The notes: a model not told the origin generated them from the sequence alone. Positions 18,184-28,028 are shown, numbered from the stretch's first letter. The stretch is DNA of 64,000 bases from Kiritimatiellota bacterium (GCA_013151865.1 JAADHN010000137.1:33516-97515); one strand, 5' to 3'. Numbers and translations: made by a program.

Positions 18184-20856
18184 CTACGTGGGAGGGTCTT
18201 CGACAATGACGATCTCCTGCCAATCCCGGATCTTGACGTCCACCGCCCACCCCGCCGGCGTTCGACGCGTCGGGAAATCCGCCGGGATCGGCAACCCCCG
18301 GAGATTGAAGCGGTGGACTCTGGGGCGTGAGCCGACCGGTCGCAGTACAGGCCCCGAGATACACGTGACGGTGCGTTCCTTGCCCATGATCCATCCCTCA
18401 TGCAGTTCCACGGGCGTGAACGGAAACATGCGCCGGACCGGGCCGTATCCGCCCGCTCCGGGGCCCTTGTCCGGTACCGTGGATGTGTAGTAGTAGTAGA
18501 GCACGCCGTTGCGCAGTGCGGTTATCACTCCCTTGGTGATGGCCTCGGCCCAATGCTGGCGTCCGGCTTTGCCGTAACGAACGGGACGCACGCCGAGAAT
18601 GAGGGGGCAGCCGAGGTGTCCCCGGGCTTGCCAATAGAAGATGGGCGGTTTGTCGTGAAGAAACTCGAGGGGGTTCACGCCGTCGTTGTCCATTTCCTGG
18701 AAGCGCCAAGCGGGAAACGAGCGGGTTTCACGGACCGTGGATTGGCCATTGATGACGACTTTTCCGCCTTTCCGGAAGATGTATTCGAGGATATCGGCGC
18801 GTGCGGTGGCGCCGACGAGGTTGCAGTCGGTGCGTTTGCCGGTGATGCGGCCGTCGGGGCCGAGGTCCACGGTGCGTCCGTCCCACCGGTCCCAGGAGCT
18901 GCGGTCCTTGCGGCTGAGGGTGCCGGCCTGGCTGAACTGGTCGATGTAGATGCCGTTGAATCCGAGTGCGTCCATGCAGAAGTCGATCTGGTCCATGAAC
19001 AGGCGGTAGCGGGTGTTTCCCTTGCGCAAATAGAGGAGGAGGTTGAACAGGTCTTTCCCGTTGCGGTGGTAGCCTTCGTAGTACGTGTCAATAATGATGC
19101 GATTGTTCGGTGCGTACAGGATCGAGTCTTTCCAGGGACCGATGCCTTTTTCGAGGATGCGGCTTTGTTCCGGGTCGAGGACGAAGCCGTAGCGGCCGGT
19201 TTTCCGGTCGCTGCCGGGCAGTCGGTCTCCGTCCGGGAGTTTGCTCTTGAGAATCGTGTATAGATTGGTCTCGATTTTGGGCATGAACACGCCCGTCGGC
19301 ACCTGCTTGCGCAGTTCGGCGAGGATTGGGGAAACGGTTTTTCGATAGCTGTCGCGGGTTTGGGAGCCGTCGTGATGGTAGTCGAGCCAGGGGCCGAAAA
19401 CGAACAGTCGGGCGCCGCGACCCGGTACAACCTTGGAGTCGAACACGAACGGGCCGTCAATGGTGTAGTTGACGCGCCAGGCGCGGCGCACGCGGTTGAC
19501 AAAGTCGAAATAGTCGCGGCTGCGGCCGGGGTAAATGGTCCATTCGAGCGTGTAACCGGTTCGGGCGTCGATCCCCAGGTGGGCGGTCTGCAACTGAAAC
19601 GTGTTGGCGTGGCGCATAAGCTCGAGTTGCAGGCGGTAGACATTGTCCTCGACCACGATCCCCACGCTGCTGTCGGCTTGGGCCGCGAACACGGTCGGGT
19701 TGGCGGCACAACCGCCAATCAGGGCTTCGCGGTCGGTGCCGGCGAGTCGGTATGTGTCCGGGATCGGCAGTTTGGGCAGGGTCAGGCAGTTACGAACCAC
19801 GAGTCCGACAGGTTCCTCGCGGAGGTTGGTGAGGGTGTCGCGTACCCGGAGCACGTCGCCCGCGGCCCGAACCGTCCGTTGCAGACGGTATTCGGCACAT
19901 CGCGCCTCGATTTCCAGGACATTGTCTTTCGTTCTGCGAACTCGTGGGTTCCATTCCGGCCCGCCTGTGCGCGTTCCCGGAGTGAGCCCGTTGAATCGTT
20001 TCTCGGGGGTGGCGGGATACGACAAAAACGCGGCCAGCCAGTACCGGTCACGGCCGATGTTAAGCTGCATTCCACCCCCGTCGTCGACGTGAAGTTCCCA
20101 GCCATCACCCCGCAGCGATTTGCCGTCTTGGATGGGCGCATATTGGTCCATGTGCAGTTCCCGCAGCCGTCCTGCGAGAGGCGGGGGCAACCAACCGACC
20201 TCGAGGTCATCGACGATCATGTCCGGAAATCCTGTTTTGCGACCGGGGAAAAAACGTTTCAGACAGGTGTTGGTGAACACGATCCGGTTCGGGGCTTCGG
20301 ACTCGACGCGGCCGTCGGCGCCGAGTCGGCGGTAATGGATCATGTCCGAGACGTCGAGGAGATACCAGTATCCCTCTTCGCGCTCCGAAAGGATACGTCG
20401 GTCCAGAGCGTCGGACGGGCCGAAGACCGTGAACAAGACCGGCATGCCCGAGCGCTTCCCCCACCATGGGAGGGGGCCGCGGAGGGTCGTTTCGACGAAC
20501 TCCGCGCGTTTGAGCAGACGCTCCGTCCCGGCCCGGGTGAAACGACCGAGCTGTCGTCCGTTCACGCTGATGCCGAGGTAGGGGTTCCAGCCTCCGGGAG
20601 TCGGCGTGTGGAGGCGGGCCTGGAAACGGAGGCAGACCGCGCTTTTTTTCCGGAACGGTACGGCGGGAAAACGGACTTCGTGTCCGGCGGGCTTGTCGGA
20701 GGTGGGGATGACAATCCGCCCTGGAGCGTGCCAAGCGCTCTCCAACGGCATATCCCGGATCAAAGGCAGGGGCGCCTCGGCCACGGTTGACGCCGTGCAC
20801 CAATTCAACCCCGATACGATTCCCAGAAGAGTGCGGAGAATGCACTTTCGGTTCAC
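18184..20856 (-). CDS. Large exported TIM-barrel-like hydrolase, family uncertain
   Basis: An exported protein of 890 residues. The start is GTG at 20856, fixed by AAGGAG six bases upstream; a signal peptide (about 1-28) follows. Residues 30-480 are beta-rich, in the manner of the super-sandwich domains preceding some glycoside hydrolase barrels. A barrel-like region follows, with the strand GFNGIYIDQFS carrying Asp639, the position of a nucleophile or acid in many alpha-galactosidase-like enzymes, and NRIIIDTYYEGYH before it. A beta-rich C-terminal domain closes the protein (about 840-890). I infer glycoside hydrolysis outside the cytoplasm, but I do not recognise the family. It lies between a UroD-like gene and a membrane transporter-like gene. 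Confidence 0.6.
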   Translation of the reverse strand: MNRKCILRTLLGIVSGLNWCTASTVAEAPLPLIRDMPLESAWHAPGRIVIPTSDKPAGHEVRFPAVPFRKKSAVCLRFQARLHTPTPGGWNPYLGISVNGRQLGRFTRAGTERLLKRAEFVETTLRGPLPWWGKRSGMPVLFTVFGPSDALDRRILSEREEGYWYLLDVSDMIHYRRLGADGRVESEAPNRIVFTNTCLKRFFPGRKTGFPDMIVDDLEVGWLPPPLAGRLRELHMDQYAPIQDGKSLRGDGWELHVDDGGGMQLNIGRDRYWLAAFLSYPATPEKRFNGLTPGTRTGGPEWNPRVRRTKDNVLEIEARCAEYRLQRTVRAAGDVLRVRDTLTNLREEPVGLVVRNCLTLPKLPIPDTYRLAGTDREALIGGCAANPTVFAAQADSSVGIVVEDNVYRLQLELMRHANTFQLQTAHLGIDARTGYTLEWTIYPGRSRDYFDFVNRVRRAWRVNYTIDGPFVFDSKVVPGRGARLFVFGPWLDYHHDGSQTRDSYRKTVSPILAELRKQVPTGVFMPKIETNLYTILKSKLPDGDRLPGSDRKTGRYGFVLDPEQSRILEKGIGPWKDSILYAPNNRIIIDTYYEGYHRNGKDLFNLLLYLRKGNTRYRLFMDQIDFCMDALGFNGIYIDQFSQAGTLSRKDRSSWDRWDGRTVDLGPDGRITGKRTDCNLVGATARADILEYIFRKGGKVVINGQSTVRETRSFPAWRFQEMDNDGVNPLEFLHDKPPIFYWQARGHLGCPLILGVRPVRYGKAGRQHWAEAITKGVITALRNGVLYYYYTSTVPDKGPGAGGYGPVRRMFPFTPVELHEGWIMGKERTVTCISGPVLRPVGSRPRVHRFNLRGLPIPADFPTRRTPAGWAVDVKIRDWQEIVIVEDPPT

Positions 20857-20959
20857 GGTCGGCTCCTTTCTTGCAGAGGCATCGATTCGCGGTTCCAGGC
20901 GATTGTTCCGGGAGAAACAAGAGGTTTCGGGGGCGATCAGGTTCTGCTTCCGAGCCCGA

Positions 20960-22024
20960 TCAATAGGTCCCGAATTCGCGGGCCGTTCGGTACATGGCCA
21001 CGACATTCTCGGTGGGGGAATTGTCCTGCAGAGCATGGGTGGGGGAGAGTGCGTAGCCGCCGTCGGGCATCATGATTTCGAGTGTTTCGCGCACCGCGCG
21101 GACCGTGTCGTCGACGTTGCCCTGTGCCACGGGGCCGGCGGTTGAGATGCAGCCGTGAAAGGCCAATCGAGTGCCGTAGCGCTGTTTGAGAAAGGCCGGG
21201 GCCATGTCCTTCGCCTCCGGTTGCAGCGTATCCACAACAGCGACCCCCATTTCGATGAATTCGTCGAAGGCCCAACTGCTCGATCCGCAACAATGGAACA
21301 TCACCGGCAGATCCCAAGCGCGCGCCAAGTCCACATAGCGTTGATGGATGGGCCGGAGGCGACGCCGGTAGAGATCCAGGCTGATCATCGGCCCGATCTG
21401 AGTTCCGAGATCTTCTCCCATCCAAAACAAGTCCGCCGCGCCGTTTGCCGCCTCGAGTGTTCGCTGCATGATTTCGAATTGGACTTTGAAACGGCGCTCG
21501 ATGTAGTGCATTCCAGCCGGGTCGTCGGTGACCAGATCGATCAACGTCTGTTCCATGCCGCGAATCATCCCCGCGCTGTTGATCACGTCAGCGACCCCGG
21601 GGCCGCCCACCACGACACAGTAGTCCTGGACACGCCGACAGGCGGCCGGCACAGCGCAGTAGTCGAAGTCGTCGGGAGAGGGCATGGGCCAGGCTTCGAT
21701 TTCGTCGAGTGTGGCGTTTTGGAGAGGGAAGTCGCAGAAATCCCAGTATCCGCCGGCGGCGTGCTCGACCCAGCGGCGGTGTATTCCCCACATATCCACT
21801 CGGACATCGCCGATGTTCTCGTGGAGTTTTGGCCCGATGTACGGGGCGGCAACGCCCCGGAAATCCACGCCCAATGCCCGGCGGAGACCTTCGGCGTCAT
21901 TCGGGGCAAGATTAAAGTGGGCCTTCAACCGTGCATCGATCCCGGGGTTGGCCAGATAATCGAGTGGGACCCGATCCGGCTGCTGGTGACTGAATGCGGT
22001 CAAAACGCGTTCTTTCGGGCGCAT
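20960..22024 (-). CDS. Uroporphyrinogen decarboxylase-fold protein
   Basis: A 354-residue cytoplasmic TIM-barrel protein. The N-terminus MRPKERVLTAFSHQQPDRVP is the hallmark of the UroD/MtaA family; MFHCCGSS and RLAFHGCISTAGP mark late barrel strands where related methyltransferases bind zinc or substrate. The cysteines and histidine in FHCCG are candidate zinc ligands, which would favour methyl transfer over decarboxylation. The ATG at 22024 has GAGGAGG six bases upstream, the strongest ribosome site in this run. It is followed by an exported hydrolase-like gene 103 bases away. No corrinoid protein or haem gene is adjacent. Confidence 0.82.
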   Translation of the reverse strand: MRPKERVLTAFSHQQPDRVPLDYLANPGIDARLKAHFNLAPNDAEGLRRALGVDFRGVAAPYIGPKLHENIGDVRVDMWGIHRRWVEHAAGGYWDFCDFPLQNATLDEIEAWPMPSPDDFDYCAVPAACRRVQDYCVVVGGPGVADVINSAGMIRGMEQTLIDLVTDDPAGMHYIERRFKVQFEIMQRTLEAANGAADLFWMGEDLGTQIGPMISLDLYRRRLRPIHQRYVDLARAWDLPVMFHCCGSSSWAFDEFIEMGVAVVDTLQPEAKDMAPAFLKQRYGTRLAFHGCISTAGPVAQGNVDDTVRAVRETLEIMMPDGGYALSPTHALQDNSPTENVVAMYRTAREFGTY

Positions 22025-22128
22025 TCGAGTCCTCCTCGGCAGGCAACGGGGCGACAGCACCGAGACCTCCACAAAAAACCGGGCCGAACGCGACGGTCAG
22101 GCGCCTCGATCCGAACAGGGCGGCCACC

Positions 22129-22482
22129 TCATTTCCGCGAAACGCGTGCGGGTTTCTCGCACGCCCGGGTTTTCCCCGGAAGCAGGGGCGGTTCGCCGGC
22201 GGTCGGTGCTTCGGCTTCGAAGTGGTAGATCTTTTCGCCGTCGCGGCACCAGCCGAACTTCTCCCGGGCAACGCGTTCCACCGCTCGAGGGTCGGCGCGC
22301 AACGCCCGGATTTCCCGTTCGAGACGCTGGATGTCTTGGCGCTGCTGCATGAGGTGCCGCTTCAGGTCCGTCACGTCTTCGCACGCGTTGCGATACCCTC
22401 TGTACGCCGGCAAAATGAAGTAGAGGTCACCGACTGCAAGAGCGAGCAGGATTCCGAACCAAAGGTAGGTTTTCGGCTTCAT
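22129..22482 (-). CDS. FtsB/DivIC-like septum formation initiator protein
   Basis: A small bitopic division protein of 117 residues: short cytoplasmic start, transmembrane helix (about 6-25), coiled coil (about 28-64), then the DivIC signature DPRAVERVAREKFGWCRDGEKIYHF (64-88). FtsB/DivIC proteins pair with FtsL-type partners to activate septal wall synthesis. The C-terminal tail after residue 90 is Pro-rich and unstructured. The ATG at 22482 has only a weak ribosome site. It lies between the HtrA protease and a UroD-like gene, far from ftsA and ftsZ. Whether it is FtsB, FtsL or DivIC in function cannot be settled. Confidence 0.75.
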   Translation of the reverse strand: MKPKTYLWFGILLALAVGDLYFILPAYRGYRNACEDVTDLKRHLMQQRQDIQRLEREIRALRADPRAVERVAREKFGWCRDGEKIYHFEAEAPTAGEPPLLPGKTRACEKPARVSRK

Positions 22483-22581
22483 CGTTCCAATCGCGCTCTG
22501 AGGTTGCCGCCGAAGCCGACCGACGTCCGAGTGGGCGAAACGAAATCCGAATCCCCGAAGTCTCCCGGCAAAGACGCGGAC

Positions 22582-23946
22582 TCAATGGACGGTCACGTTC
22601 ACGGCGAACCGGCGACCGAACAACTGTCCCCGGCTCTGCTCGACGGCAATCAGGAAGACCGGGACGACTTGTCCCGGACGTACGTCTTTCAGGGCATTGA
22701 AAGCGTCTTCGAGAGTCGCGGTATCCACGGTTCCGATCCGGAGGATGATGTCGCCCCGGCGTACGCCGCACGCTTTTAGCTCGGAGTCCTCCCCGACCTC
22801 GCTCACGGCGAGCCCCACGAGGTCGTCCGGCAATCCGAGCGCGCGGCGGAGAGGCGGGGTCAGTTCCTGAGTTTGGACACCGAGACGTCGGCGGACGAGA
22901 AGGCGGGGGCTCATCCGACAGAGCTTGATGGTGACCGTCTTGCCGCCGACGCACTCCACACGCAGCTTGTCTCCCGCCCTGAGGGGCCAAAGAATGCGGC
23001 CCACATCAATGGCGCGACTCACGGGACGTCCGTTGACACTCAAAATACGATCACCCTTTTTTAACTCGCTTCGGGCCGCCGGGCTGCCGGGGTCGAGTTC
23101 GGCCACCACGGCGTACATTCGGTCTTCCGTCACTTCCGTGCCCGGGACAAGTCCGCAGCAGCCGAGCGAGAAACGGCCGGGGATCAGCCATCGGGCAAGC
23201 ACGTCTTCGATCCGGTGCATGGGAATGGCGAAGCCGATCCCCTGGGCTCCTTGACGAATGGCGATATTGATGCCGATAAGGTCGCCGTCCAGATTGACCA
23301 GCGGGCCGCCGCTGTTGCCCGGATTGATGGCGGCGTCGGTCTGAAGAATGTCGCTGAAAACCGCCTCGCCTTCCTGCAGCGTGCGGTTTCTGGCGCTCAA
23401 CACGCCGGCGGAGACACTGTGCTCGAGCCCGAACGGGTTGCCCACCGCAGCCACGGTCTCGCCGAGAACCAGATCGTCGGGGACCGCGAAACCGATGGCG
23501 GTGAGCTTGCCCTTCAGTGCCGTCGTATCCAATTGAAGCAGGGCGAGGTCGTTGGTCGGGTCCGTGGCAATGGGGACTGCTTCGCATGTCTCTCCATCCC
23601 ACAGGCGGATGCGGAGATTGGACGCACGCTGGACGACGTGGTTGTTGGTGAGTACCAGGCCTGCCGGGTCCACGATAACCCCGCTCCCGAGCGGCATGGC
23701 TTGCTTGGAATAACGCCGGACACCGAAAAACTCGTTGAAAAACGACTCGAACGGGTCGGCCACGCGCACGTATTGCTCGGTGCCGATGTTCACTACCGCC
23801 GGCATGACGCGCTTTACGGCCCGGACCAGCGGGGTCAGGCGCACGGAAGCAGCAGGATCGGTCGCAGCTTGTTTGGGAGGCGTCCCCGAAAAAATGCAGA
23901 CGGCCGGGAAAAAACACAGAAAAAAATTTGCTATTTGCTTGTTCAT
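22582..23946 (-). CDS. HtrA/Do family serine protease with two PDZ domains
   Basis: A periplasmic quality-control protease of 454 residues. A signal or anchor segment (about 8-22) precedes a trypsin-like domain with catalytic His103 (TNNHVV), Asp133 (TNDLALL) and Ser212 (GNSGGPL), then PDZ domains at about 270-345 and 355-445. Length and domain order match DegP/DegQ. The start ATG at 23946 lacks a clear Shine-Dalgarno; an AT-rich stretch just upstream (23947-23975, TATACAA on this strand) could place transcription close to the start codon. It is divergent from the DUF2851 gene and heads a minus-strand run that includes the FtsB-like gene. Confidence 0.9.
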   Translation of the reverse strand: MNKQIANFFLCFFPAVCIFSGTPPKQAATDPAASVRLTPLVRAVKRVMPAVVNIGTEQYVRVADPFESFFNEFFGVRRYSKQAMPLGSGVIVDPAGLVLTNNHVVQRASNLRIRLWDGETCEAVPIATDPTNDLALLQLDTTALKGKLTAIGFAVPDDLVLGETVAAVGNPFGLEHSVSAGVLSARNRTLQEGEAVFSDILQTDAAINPGNSGGPLVNLDGDLIGINIAIRQGAQGIGFAIPMHRIEDVLARWLIPGRFSLGCCGLVPGTEVTEDRMYAVVAELDPGSPAARSELKKGDRILSVNGRPVSRAIDVGRILWPLRAGDKLRVECVGGKTVTIKLCRMSPRLLVRRRLGVQTQELTPPLRRALGLPDDLVGLAVSEVGEDSELKACGVRRGDIILRIGTVDTATLEDAFNALKDVRPGQVVPVFLIAVEQSRGQLFGRRFAVNVTVH

Positions 23947-23998
23947 GCACTATCTTTTGTTAGGTTGTATAAATCAACCATTCTTTGGAGGTCACGCC

Positions 23999-25513
23999 AT
24001 GCAAACGACCATCGAGACCGATTGGCAGGCGCCGTGGACGGACGTGTGGTACGAACGGTTCCGGCGTCGGGTGCCGCATCGAGCGCGACTCGGCCGCGTT
24101 GTTCACGAAAATACCGACGCAGGCAGGGTTTTTCAATGGGACGAACGCTTTTTGCAGGCGCTTTGGAACGAACAGCGCTTTTGCGGCGCCTTATGGACAA
24201 CCGACGGGCAGCGTCTTGAGGTCATTTCCCCCGGCACGTGGAATGTGGAGGCGGGACCGGATTTTCGGAACGCCATGCTGCTTTTGGATGGTGCGATGTG
24301 CACTGGCGACGTGGAGGTCCATCGAAGTGCGCAGGACTGGTTTCGGCACGGACACGACCGCGATCCTTCCTACGGGAACGTGGTTCTCCACGCCGTGTGG
24401 GCTCCGCCGTCGGAGGCCGGGCGGGCGAGGGCGCTGCCGCCGTGTTTCGTCTTGCGTTCACATTTGGATCGGCCGTGGGAGGATTTGCTGGAAGAGGTTC
24501 GCGCTGAGGTTTACCCCTACGCGCGTCGGGTGGGGCCGGGGGAGTGCGCTGTCCGTTGGGCCGGTACGGAAAACGACGGAGTGGTTCGCTTTTTTCGTGC
24601 CGCCGGTTTGGCCCGCTTCAGCGACAAGGTTCGGCGTCTCCATCGGGAAGGTATTCGCAGAGGGTTCGAGCAGGCTCTGTACGAGAACCTGTTCGAGGCG
24701 CTCGGTTACAAGAGCAATCGGGCGCCGTTCCGCGAGCTGGCGCGCGCGACCCCGTTGTCCGACCTGGAAAAACTGCCCTCGGGACCGCATTTCGAGGCCT
24801 GTCTTTTCGGCAGTGCCGGTTTGCTTCCGGATCCGACTGCGGTGCGTGTGCACGGGGAGTTGGCGGGCCGTGCACGCCGATTGTGGGATTTATGGTGGGC
24901 GTTGGGCCGGCAGCCGCTCCGGCTCGGTTGGCGCCGGGCCGGCGTTCGGCCTCTCAACAGTCCCGAGCGGCGCCTGGCTGCGGGCGTGCAATTGTTGCAG
25001 CGCTGGGAGTGCCGGCCGGCCCGGCGTCTTTTGGAGGTCTTCGAAACGGCCGACGGGTCGATGGACCTCTTGCGTCGTCTTCGGTCGGAATTGGACGTGG
25101 CCGGGGACTGGAGTGCGTTTGCGAACTTCGCACGTCGCCTGCGCAAGCCTGCCCGGCTCTTGGGGCCGAGCCGGACCCACGATATTCTGGCCAACGCGAT
25201 GCTTCCGTTCGGGGCGGTTCTGGGCCGACAGCAAGGCCGGCCGGAATTGGAGCATCGTGCCCGTGCGGCGTGGCTCCTGCTGCCGGCCCTCCAAGAGAAT
25301 CGATTGTTGGTTCAGGCGGCCCATCGGTTGCTGTCGCCTCCGAGTCGGGTGCGGGAACTGGTGCACCGTGCCGCTGAACAGCAAGGGTTGCTGCAGGTAT
25401 ACCAGGACTTCTGTTTGAGGCTCCACAACGATTGCTCGAACTGCCCGCTTCAATCCGGGTCGTCGTTTGAAGATTCCTTGTCAGGCGTTACAGTGAGTGA
25501 TGTGGAAATCTGA
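23999..25513 (+). CDS. DUF2851 family protein
   Basis: A 504-residue cytoplasmic protein of the DUF2851 family. Typical regions include VISPGTWNVEAGPDFRNAMLLLDG and GDVEVHRSAQDWFRHGHDRDPSYGNVVLHAVW near the N-terminus (about 70-130), a helical middle (about 200-450), and a C-terminal cysteine group CLRLHNDCSNCPL (about 476-488) that may bind metal. The N-terminal motif with several His and Asp residues resembles a nuclease-like core, but no activity is established. The ATG at 23999 has GGAGG seven bases upstream. The gene is divergent from htrA and followed by 408 non-coding bases. Confidence 0.8.
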   Translation: MQTTIETDWQAPWTDVWYERFRRRVPHRARLGRVVHENTDAGRVFQWDERFLQALWNEQRFCGALWTTDGQRLEVISPGTWNVEAGPDFRNAMLLLDGAMCTGDVEVHRSAQDWFRHGHDRDPSYGNVVLHAVWAPPSEAGRARALPPCFVLRSHLDRPWEDLLEEVRAEVYPYARRVGPGECAVRWAGTENDGVVRFFRAAGLARFSDKVRRLHREGIRRGFEQALYENLFEALGYKSNRAPFRELARATPLSDLEKLPSGPHFEACLFGSAGLLPDPTAVRVHGELAGRARRLWDLWWALGRQPLRLGWRRAGVRPLNSPERRLAAGVQLLQRWECRPARRLLEVFETADGSMDLLRRLRSELDVAGDWSAFANFARRLRKPARLLGPSRTHDILANAMLPFGAVLGRQQGRPELEHRARAAWLLLPALQENRLLVQAAHRLLSPPSRVRELVHRAAEQQGLLQVYQDFCLRLHNDCSNCPLQSGSSFEDSLSGVTVSDVEI

Positions 25514-25921
25514 GAGCGGCGCGCCGGGCATTCGGCGGGCGCCGGTCCCGACCGCTTCTCCGTCCGGGAGTCGGCTTTTCCGGTCGCCGGGAACGGTGAC
25601 AGGAGGCCGGCCTTCGTTTTCTAAGCGGCGTTCCACAACGGTCGGCCTCGGGGCGGCCGTTGTCCACAGTGGCGGGTGCAGCCCCGGTCGTATCGTCTGC
25701 ATTTTTTCGTCCAGGAGCGTGCGGATGCGTATTGCCGGTCGAGGACGTTCTCCAAGCGCCGGAGACGAAGGCGCATCGAGTCCCACATTCGGTTCTCGGC
25801 CATGGTATGGAAGTTCCGCACGTTTCCAATCCGTTCCGGGGCGATTCGGAGACGATTTCCGCCGCTGGCCCGGAACGTTCGATCATGAACTTTTTTTCGA
25901 CTGCATTACGGTCCATGACAC
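25514..25921. other. Intergenic region, nothing recognised
   Basis: I see no gene, promoter or terminator in these 408 bases. The open frames on both strands overlap one another and have no protein-like character. Confidence 0.5.
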
Positions 25922-26650
25922 ATGAAATACGCGATTCTTGGCGACATTCATGCCAACTTCGAGGCGCTCGATGCGGTATTGGCCGAGTGTGAACGCCTCA
26001 AAGTGGACAAGTTTCTTTGCATCGGGGACATCGTTGGGTACAATGCGGACCCTGGCCGGTGCGTGGAGACCGTCCAAGAGCTGGACGTGGAGGTCGTGAT
26101 TAAGGGGAATCATGACGAACAGGCTTCGGTGGATACCGAATTGATTGGGTTCAATCCGCAGGCGGCGATGGCGATCGAGTGGACGCGAAACCAGCTTTCG
26201 GAAGAGCAGAGGTTGTGGCTGGCGTCTTTGCCGTTGCGGAAGACCCTCGATGCGCGGGTGACTTTGGTGCACGCCACGTTGGATGTCCCGGAACGTTGGG
26301 GATACATCTTCGACAAGTTTACCGCAGCGGCGTGCATGAATTACCAGTTCACGGCGTTGTGTTTCTTCGGCCACACCCACGTTCCCTTGGCCTTCAGCAA
26401 GTTCGGAGATGTTTCCGGGGGCCGGTACGACGAACTCAAGATTGAGCCGGGGCACAAATATCTCATCAACGTGGGCAGTGTGGGACAACCCCGGGACGGG
26501 GATCCCCGTGCGGCGTTTGTCATGTACGATCCCGACGACCGCATGGTCCGTCTGCATCGTGTGGAATACGACATTCAGGCTTGCCAGGAGAAAATCCGGG
26601 AGGCGGGGCTTCCCGAGCGGTTGGCTCAGCGTCTGGCTGCGGGCCGCTGA
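25922..26650 (+). CDS. Metallophosphoesterase (YfcE/MJ0936-like)
   Basis: A 242-residue cytoplasmic phosphodiesterase or phosphatase with a two-metal centre. All five motifs are present: GDIHAN (Asp8, His10), GDIVGYN (Asp36), GNHD (Asn63, His64), His117 in LVHAT, and GHTHVP (His151, His153). Proteins with this arrangement hydrolyse phosphodiesters or diadenosine tetraphosphate; the exact substrate is unknown. The ATG at 25922 has no clear ribosome site; a strand starting directly with MKYAILGDIHAN nonetheless fits the family. A glycosyltransferase gene follows after about 250 bases. Confidence 0.88.
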   Translation: MKYAILGDIHANFEALDAVLAECERLKVDKFLCIGDIVGYNADPGRCVETVQELDVEVVIKGNHDEQASVDTELIGFNPQAAMAIEWTRNQLSEEQRLWLASLPLRKTLDARVTLVHATLDVPERWGYIFDKFTAAACMNYQFTALCFFGHTHVPLAFSKFGDVSGGRYDELKIEPGHKYLINVGSVGQPRDGDPRAAFVMYDPDDRMVRLHRVEYDIQACQEKIREAGLPERLAQRLAAGR

Positions 26651-26903
26651 GGCGGCGTCGGGGTTGCAGGCCGTCGCGGCGCGGGCGTCGGTTGCGCCGG
26701 AGCGTGTCGCGGATTGAAAATGCGTTGACCCGGCTGCCCGCCCCTTCGGATTGGACTTTGATTCGCCGGCACGGGGCGTCGTCTTTGCATGAGAATGCGT
26801 GCCGTGTGCCACTGACTGGACTGTGGGTTCGGTACTTCCCGTTTGTTGCTTGTCTCGGGCGCTGCGGTCGGTCTCGGCATCTTCTGCTCGGACTCGGGAT
26901 TCT

Positions 26904-27962
26904 GTGAATATCCTGATCGTCAAACCCAGCAGTTTGGGCGACATCGTCCACACTTTTCCGGCGGTTGCGCTTGTCCGGGAGCGTTTTCCCGCTGCGTGCA
27001 TCGGGTGGGTGGTGAACCGGCCTTTCGCACCGGTCGTAGAGGCGTGCGGTCTGGTGGACAGGGTACTCGTGTTTCCTCGCCACGCCTTGCATTCGCCATC
27101 GCCCGGGCGGACATTGAGAGGTTTTGTCCGCGAGCTTCGCGCTTTTCGTGCGGACGTGTGCGTGGATTTCCAAGGGCTTCTGCGGAGTGGCGTGGTGGCT
27201 TTTGCCTCGAGGGCGCGTCGGCGGATCGGGTTCCGCGGAGCGCGTGAAGGGGCATGGCTCTTCTATACCGAGCGCATCGAGCCGCCGTCGGACGTGCGGC
27301 ATGCCTTGGACAGGAACCGTGCATTGGTCCGAGCGGCTTTCGGTCTCGACGGCCCGGCCCGGTTTCCCGCGTTCATCTTGCCGAAAGAAGTCCGGGCCCG
27401 GGCCCGGGACATCCGTTTGCGACGGCGTTTTGTGCGCGACGTCGAAGACGCGGGGCCGGTCCTGGCGGTGGCCCCGGCGGCGAGATGGCGGACAAAAGTC
27501 TGGCCGGCGGCAAGTTTCTCAGAGGTCATCGACCAAGTGGCCGGGGCCGTGCCGGGGCTCGATGTGTGGATCCTGGGCAGCGATTGCGAGCGCGACCTGT
27601 GCGCCGCGGTCGCAGCGGGCTGCCGGCGTGCGGCGCCGCTCGATCTTGCGGGAAAGACCGACCTCACATTGTTGGCGGCCCTGTTGCGCGAAGCCGATGC
27701 CTTGCTCTGTAACGACACGGGCGCCCTGCACTTGGCTGTGGCGCTGGGTCGGCCGACGATCGCGGTTTTCGGTCCTACGGACCCGGTTCGGACCGGGCCG
27801 TACGGTGCGGGTCATGTCGTGCTGGGGGGAGGGTGCCCGAAAGCGCCCTGTTTCCGGAAGGAGTGCGCCCTCGCGCCCGCGGGCTGCTGGCGTGCCTTGA
27901 CGCCGCAGGCGGTGTCGGACGCGGTTGTGCGGACCCTTGGTCGGGTTATGCAGGAGGGGTAA
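26904..27962 (+). CDS. Glycosyltransferase family 9 (heptosyltransferase type)
   Basis: A 352-residue cytoplasmic or membrane-associated transferase, GT-B fold, adding heptose or a related sugar to the lipopolysaccharide core. It starts NILIVKPSSLGDIVHTFPAV, with the catalytic-base Asp13; the sugar-nucleotide half shows VAPAARWRTKVWP, ADALLCNDTGALHLAVALGRPTIAVFGPTDP and a final cysteine cluster (CPKAPCFRKEC). All are standard for GT9. The start is GTG at 26904, chosen because the strand begins at once; the ribosome site is weak. An exported hypothetical follows. Presence of this enzyme indicates an outer membrane with lipopolysaccharide. Confidence 0.88.
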   Translation: MNILIVKPSSLGDIVHTFPAVALVRERFPAACIGWVVNRPFAPVVEACGLVDRVLVFPRHALHSPSPGRTLRGFVRELRAFRADVCVDFQGLLRSGVVAFASRARRRIGFRGAREGAWLFYTERIEPPSDVRHALDRNRALVRAAFGLDGPARFPAFILPKEVRARARDIRLRRRFVRDVEDAGPVLAVAPAARWRTKVWPAASFSEVIDQVAGAVPGLDVWILGSDCERDLCAAVAAGCRRAAPLDLAGKTDLTLLAALLREADALLCNDTGALHLAVALGRPTIAVFGPTDPVRTGPYGAGHVVLGGGCPKAPCFRKECALAPAGCWRALTPQAVSDAVVRTLGRVMQEG

Positions 27963-28028
27963 TCGTGGTTCCCGTTCGGCACGTGCGGGGCCGATGTCTG
28001 CGTCCTTTCATTTCGGGAGGTTGGCGCC

